This document shows positions 5,429 to 7,006 of a stretch of 7,006 bases of DNA, in pieces. The DNA lies in assembly GCA_014380965.1 (NCBI GenBank), contig JACMIV010000069.1, positions 1 through 7,006 of the forward strand, read 5' to 3'. The notes beneath the pieces are model-generated. The model was not told the DNA's origin. It worked only from the letters and a program-made list of their open reading frames with translations, and made no database searches. The stretch comes from Rhizobiaceae bacterium. Lineage in GTDB: Bacteria > Pseudomonadota > Alphaproteobacteria > Rhizobiales > Rhizobiaceae. How positions within the stretch are numbered: the stretch's first letter is position 1; every line of letters begins with the position of its first letter. The position numbers were made by a program, and so were the translations under genes.

Positions 5429-6334
5429 ATGCTGGACGAAGCTGAGCCTCCGGCGCGCTCGAACGATGCCCTCGCGGACTCCGTCGCGGACGGCGCTCAC
5501 TCGCTCTTCGCCTCTTCGCCCGATACCGTTGCTTTCAAGAAGCTCCGCAAGCGGCTGACGCGGCAGGTGCGAGAGACGATCGAGAGCCATCGGATGGTGC
5601 GGCCGGGGGCGCGGTGGCTCGTGGGGATTTCCGGCGGCAAGGATTCCTATGCACTGCTCGCGATCCTGTCGGATCTCAGATGGCGCGGGCTGCTGCCGGT
5701 CGATCTTTTCGCTTGCAATCTCGACCAAGGCCAGCCGGGTTTTCCGAAGGACGTGCTGCCGGACTTTCTGAAGCGACACGCCATTCCGCACCGGATCGAG
5801 GTGCGCGACACCTATTCGGTGGTGACGGAGAAGGTGCCGGCGGGAGCGACCTATTGCGCGCTCTGTTCGCGGCTGCGGCGCGGCCATCTCTACCGGGTCG
5901 CGCGGGAGGAGGGGTGCGAGGCGCTCGTCCTCGGGCATCACCGCGACGACTGCCTCGAGACCTTCTTCCTCAACCTCTTCCACGGGGGCAAGCTCTCGGC
6001 GATGCCGGCGAAGTTCCTGAACGACGACGGCGACGTGATGGTGCTGCGTCCGCTGATCCATTCGGCGGAGGAGGACATCGAGCGTCTCTCGGCGGCGCTC
6101 GCCTTCCCGATCATTCCCTGCGACCTCTGCGGAAGCCAGGACGGGCTGCAGCGCAACGTGACGAAGGCGATGCTGGCCGACATGGAACGGCGCTTTCCCG
6201 GGCGCAAGGAGACGATGCTGCGTGCGCTTTCGCATGTGAGCCCCAGTCATCTTCTCGACGGCAAGCTTTTCGACTTCGCCTCGCTCGCCATCGCCGACCC
6301 GGACGTAGCCGTCCCTGCCAGTGAAGGCGTCTGA
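5429..6334 (+). CDS. ttcA: tRNA 2-thiocytidine(32) synthetase TtcA
   Basis: An ATP-dependent, iron-sulfur enzyme that thiolates cytidine 32 of a subset of tRNAs to s2C. The ATG at 5429 (301 residues) has AAGGA at 5417-5421 seven bases upstream; the frame extends back to 5291, but that part is the intergenic repeat. The PP-loop ATPase motif SGGKDS is at 68-73, after LVGI. CALC at 143-146 and PCDLCGSQ at 230-237 supply the paired cysteines (143, 146, 231, 234), three of which would hold the 4Fe-4S cluster by analogy with E. coli Ttc[22 protein letters not shown] at 169-189 is a near-perfect family signature, as is the LRPLI stretch at 206-210. All key residues are intact. The first 30 residues are poorly conserved, as usual. 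Its stop (TGATAA tandem stops) is three bases before the next ATG, so the two genes are very probably cotranscribed. Confidence 0.96.
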   Translation: MLDEAEPPARSNDALADSVADGAHSLFASSPDTVAFKKLRKRLTRQVRETIESHRMVRPGARWLVGISGGKDSYALLAILSDLRWRGLLPVDLFACNLDQGQPGFPKDVLPDFLKRHAIPHRIEVRDTYSVVTEKVPAGATYCALCSRLRRGHLYRVAREEGCEALVLGHHRDDCLETFFLNLFHGGKLSAMPAKFLNDDGDVMVLRPLIHSAEEDIERLSAALAFPIIPCDLCGSQDGLQRNVTKAMLADMERRFPGRKETMLRALSHVSPSHLLDGKLFDFASLAIADPDVAVPASEGV

Positions 6335-6337
6335 TAA

Positions 6338-6970
6338 ATGAACCGCTTCGACATCGACCACCTCGCCGCCATTCTGCGCGACGCCGCGCGAGAGGAGATC
6401 CTGCCGCGGTTTCGCCGGCTCTCCTCGGGCGACGTCAGGCAGAAGACCTCGGCAACGGACCTTGTGACGGAGGCGGACGAGGCGGCAGAGCGATTCATCA
6501 TGGCCCGCTGCGCGGAGGCCTTTCCGTCAGCCGTCTTCGTCGGGGAAGAACTCGTCGCCTCCGATCCTTCGGCGCTTGCACTTGTCGGAACATCGGAGCT
6601 TGCAATCGTCGTCGATCCGATCGACGGAACGGCGAACTATGCCGCCGGAGCGCCACTGTTCGCCGTCATGGCCGCGGTCGTCGCGAAGGGCGAGACGGTG
6701 GCCGGCCTCATCTATGATCCGATGGGCGACGACCTCGTCGTGGCCGAGATGGGATCAGGCGCGTTTCAGCGGGGATCGGACGGGCGATCGACGCGTCTTG
6801 CCGTTGCGCCTGCCGTTCCCGTCGCGGAGATGGTCGGCGTTGCCTCGCATACCTATCTGCCGCAGACGGAGCGCGCAGCCTTCCTGTCCGCCTTCTCGAC
6901 GGTCAAGATTCTCGGCAACTATCGCTGTGCCGGGCACGAGCAAGACGTGCTCAGCAAGTCCGCCGAGTAA
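6338..6970 (+). CDS. Inositol monophosphatase family protein, C-terminally truncated
   Basis: An IMPase-type Mg2+-dependent sugar-phosphate phosphatase; family substrates include inositol phosphate and 3'-phosphoadenosine phosphate, and the one here is unknown. It starts at ATG 6338, three bases after ttcA, with GAAGG at 6323-6327 inside ttcA, suggesting coupling. Visible motifs: KTSATDLVTEAD (36-47), the metal-binding GEE (69-71; Glu70/Glu71), and DPIDGTANYAAG (93-104) with Asp93 and Asp96. The chain follows the family through GNYRCAGHE (193-201), then reads QDVLSKSAE and stops at residue 210. Typical members have about 260-270 residues and continue with a Tyr-Arg pair, then a PWDHAAG-like block whose Asp is a metal and substrate ligand. 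That block is missing and none of the other forward frames restores it before 7006. The gene is probably broken by a rearrangement or indel, or truncated by an assembly artefact, and the product is unlikely to be active. Confidence 0.85.
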   Translation: MNRFDIDHLAAILRDAAREEILPRFRRLSSGDVRQKTSATDLVTEADEAAERFIMARCAEAFPSAVFVGEELVASDPSALALVGTSELAIVVDPIDGTANYAAGAPLFAVMAAVVAKGETVAGLIYDPMGDDLVVAEMGSGAFQRGSDGRSTRLAVAPAVPVAEMVGVASHTYLPQTERAAFLSAFSTVKILGNYRCAGHEQDVLSKSAE

Positions 6971-7006
6971 CTCCCGACCGGCTCGCAACGGCAAACGGCC
7001 GGTTGA

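Noticed and set aside
1..7006. CRISPR array, tRNA or rRNA gene, transposase, toxin-antitoxin or defence system
   Set aside because: No regularly spaced direct repeats, no tRNA-like cloverleaf with CCA-adjacent motifs, and no recognisable transposase, nuclease or toxin in any frame.

Overview
This is a GC-rich chromosomal stretch from an alphaproteobacterium, most likely of the order Hyphomicrobiales (Rhizobiales). The grounds are the eukaryotic-type NADP isocitrate dehydrogenase, the 205-residue cysteine-poor form of ribosomal protein S4, promoters resembling the rhizobial CTTGAC/CTATAT housekeeping pattern, a GGAAC-N16-CGTT element typical of the alphaproteobacterial general stress sigma factor EcfG, and a palindromic intergenic repeat of the RIME kind. 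Genus cannot be read from the sequence alone.

Layout. The left edge holds the first 120 codons of icd on the minus strand. A divergent gap of about 250 bases separates it from a plus-strand type-B carboxylesterase with a complete catalytic triad. Next is a two-gene operon, trmJ (tRNA 2'-O-methyltransferase) and murI (glutamate racemase), joined by a 4-base GTGA overlap. A 52-residue Pmp3/YqaE-type membrane protein follows, with an apparent general-stress promoter just upstream. A 367-base non-coding stretch then leads to rpsD (ribosomal protein S4), which ends in a strong intrinsic terminator. After a RIME-like inverted repeat comes ttcA (tRNA 2-thiocytidine synthase), closely followed by an inositol-monophosphatase-family gene that stops about 60 residues short of the family's usual length, just before the window ends.

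How the genes relate. Most are core housekeeping genes: TCA cycle (icd), cell wall (murI), translation (rpsD, trmJ, ttcA). TrmJ and TtcA both act on nucleotide 32 of the tRNA anticodon loop, and S4 is a decoding-fidelity protein, so three genes here touch decoding, although they look like separate transcription units. The carboxylesterase and the YqaE protein look like accessory or stress functions.

Most unusual content. I see no classic mobile element, CRISPR array or defence system. The best leads are non-coding: (1) the EcfG-type promoter of the small membrane protein; (2) a leader of about 170 nt before rpsD, with a hairpin at its 5' end, two mutually exclusive downstream hairpins (one terminator-like) and a segment complementary to the Shine-Dalgarno, which together suggest an autoregulatory S4 leader; (3) a possible three-way-junction RNA fold between yqaE and rpsD; (4) the abrupt loss of the C-terminal third of the monophosphatase. 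All rest on reading the sequence by eye; no folding or database search was run.
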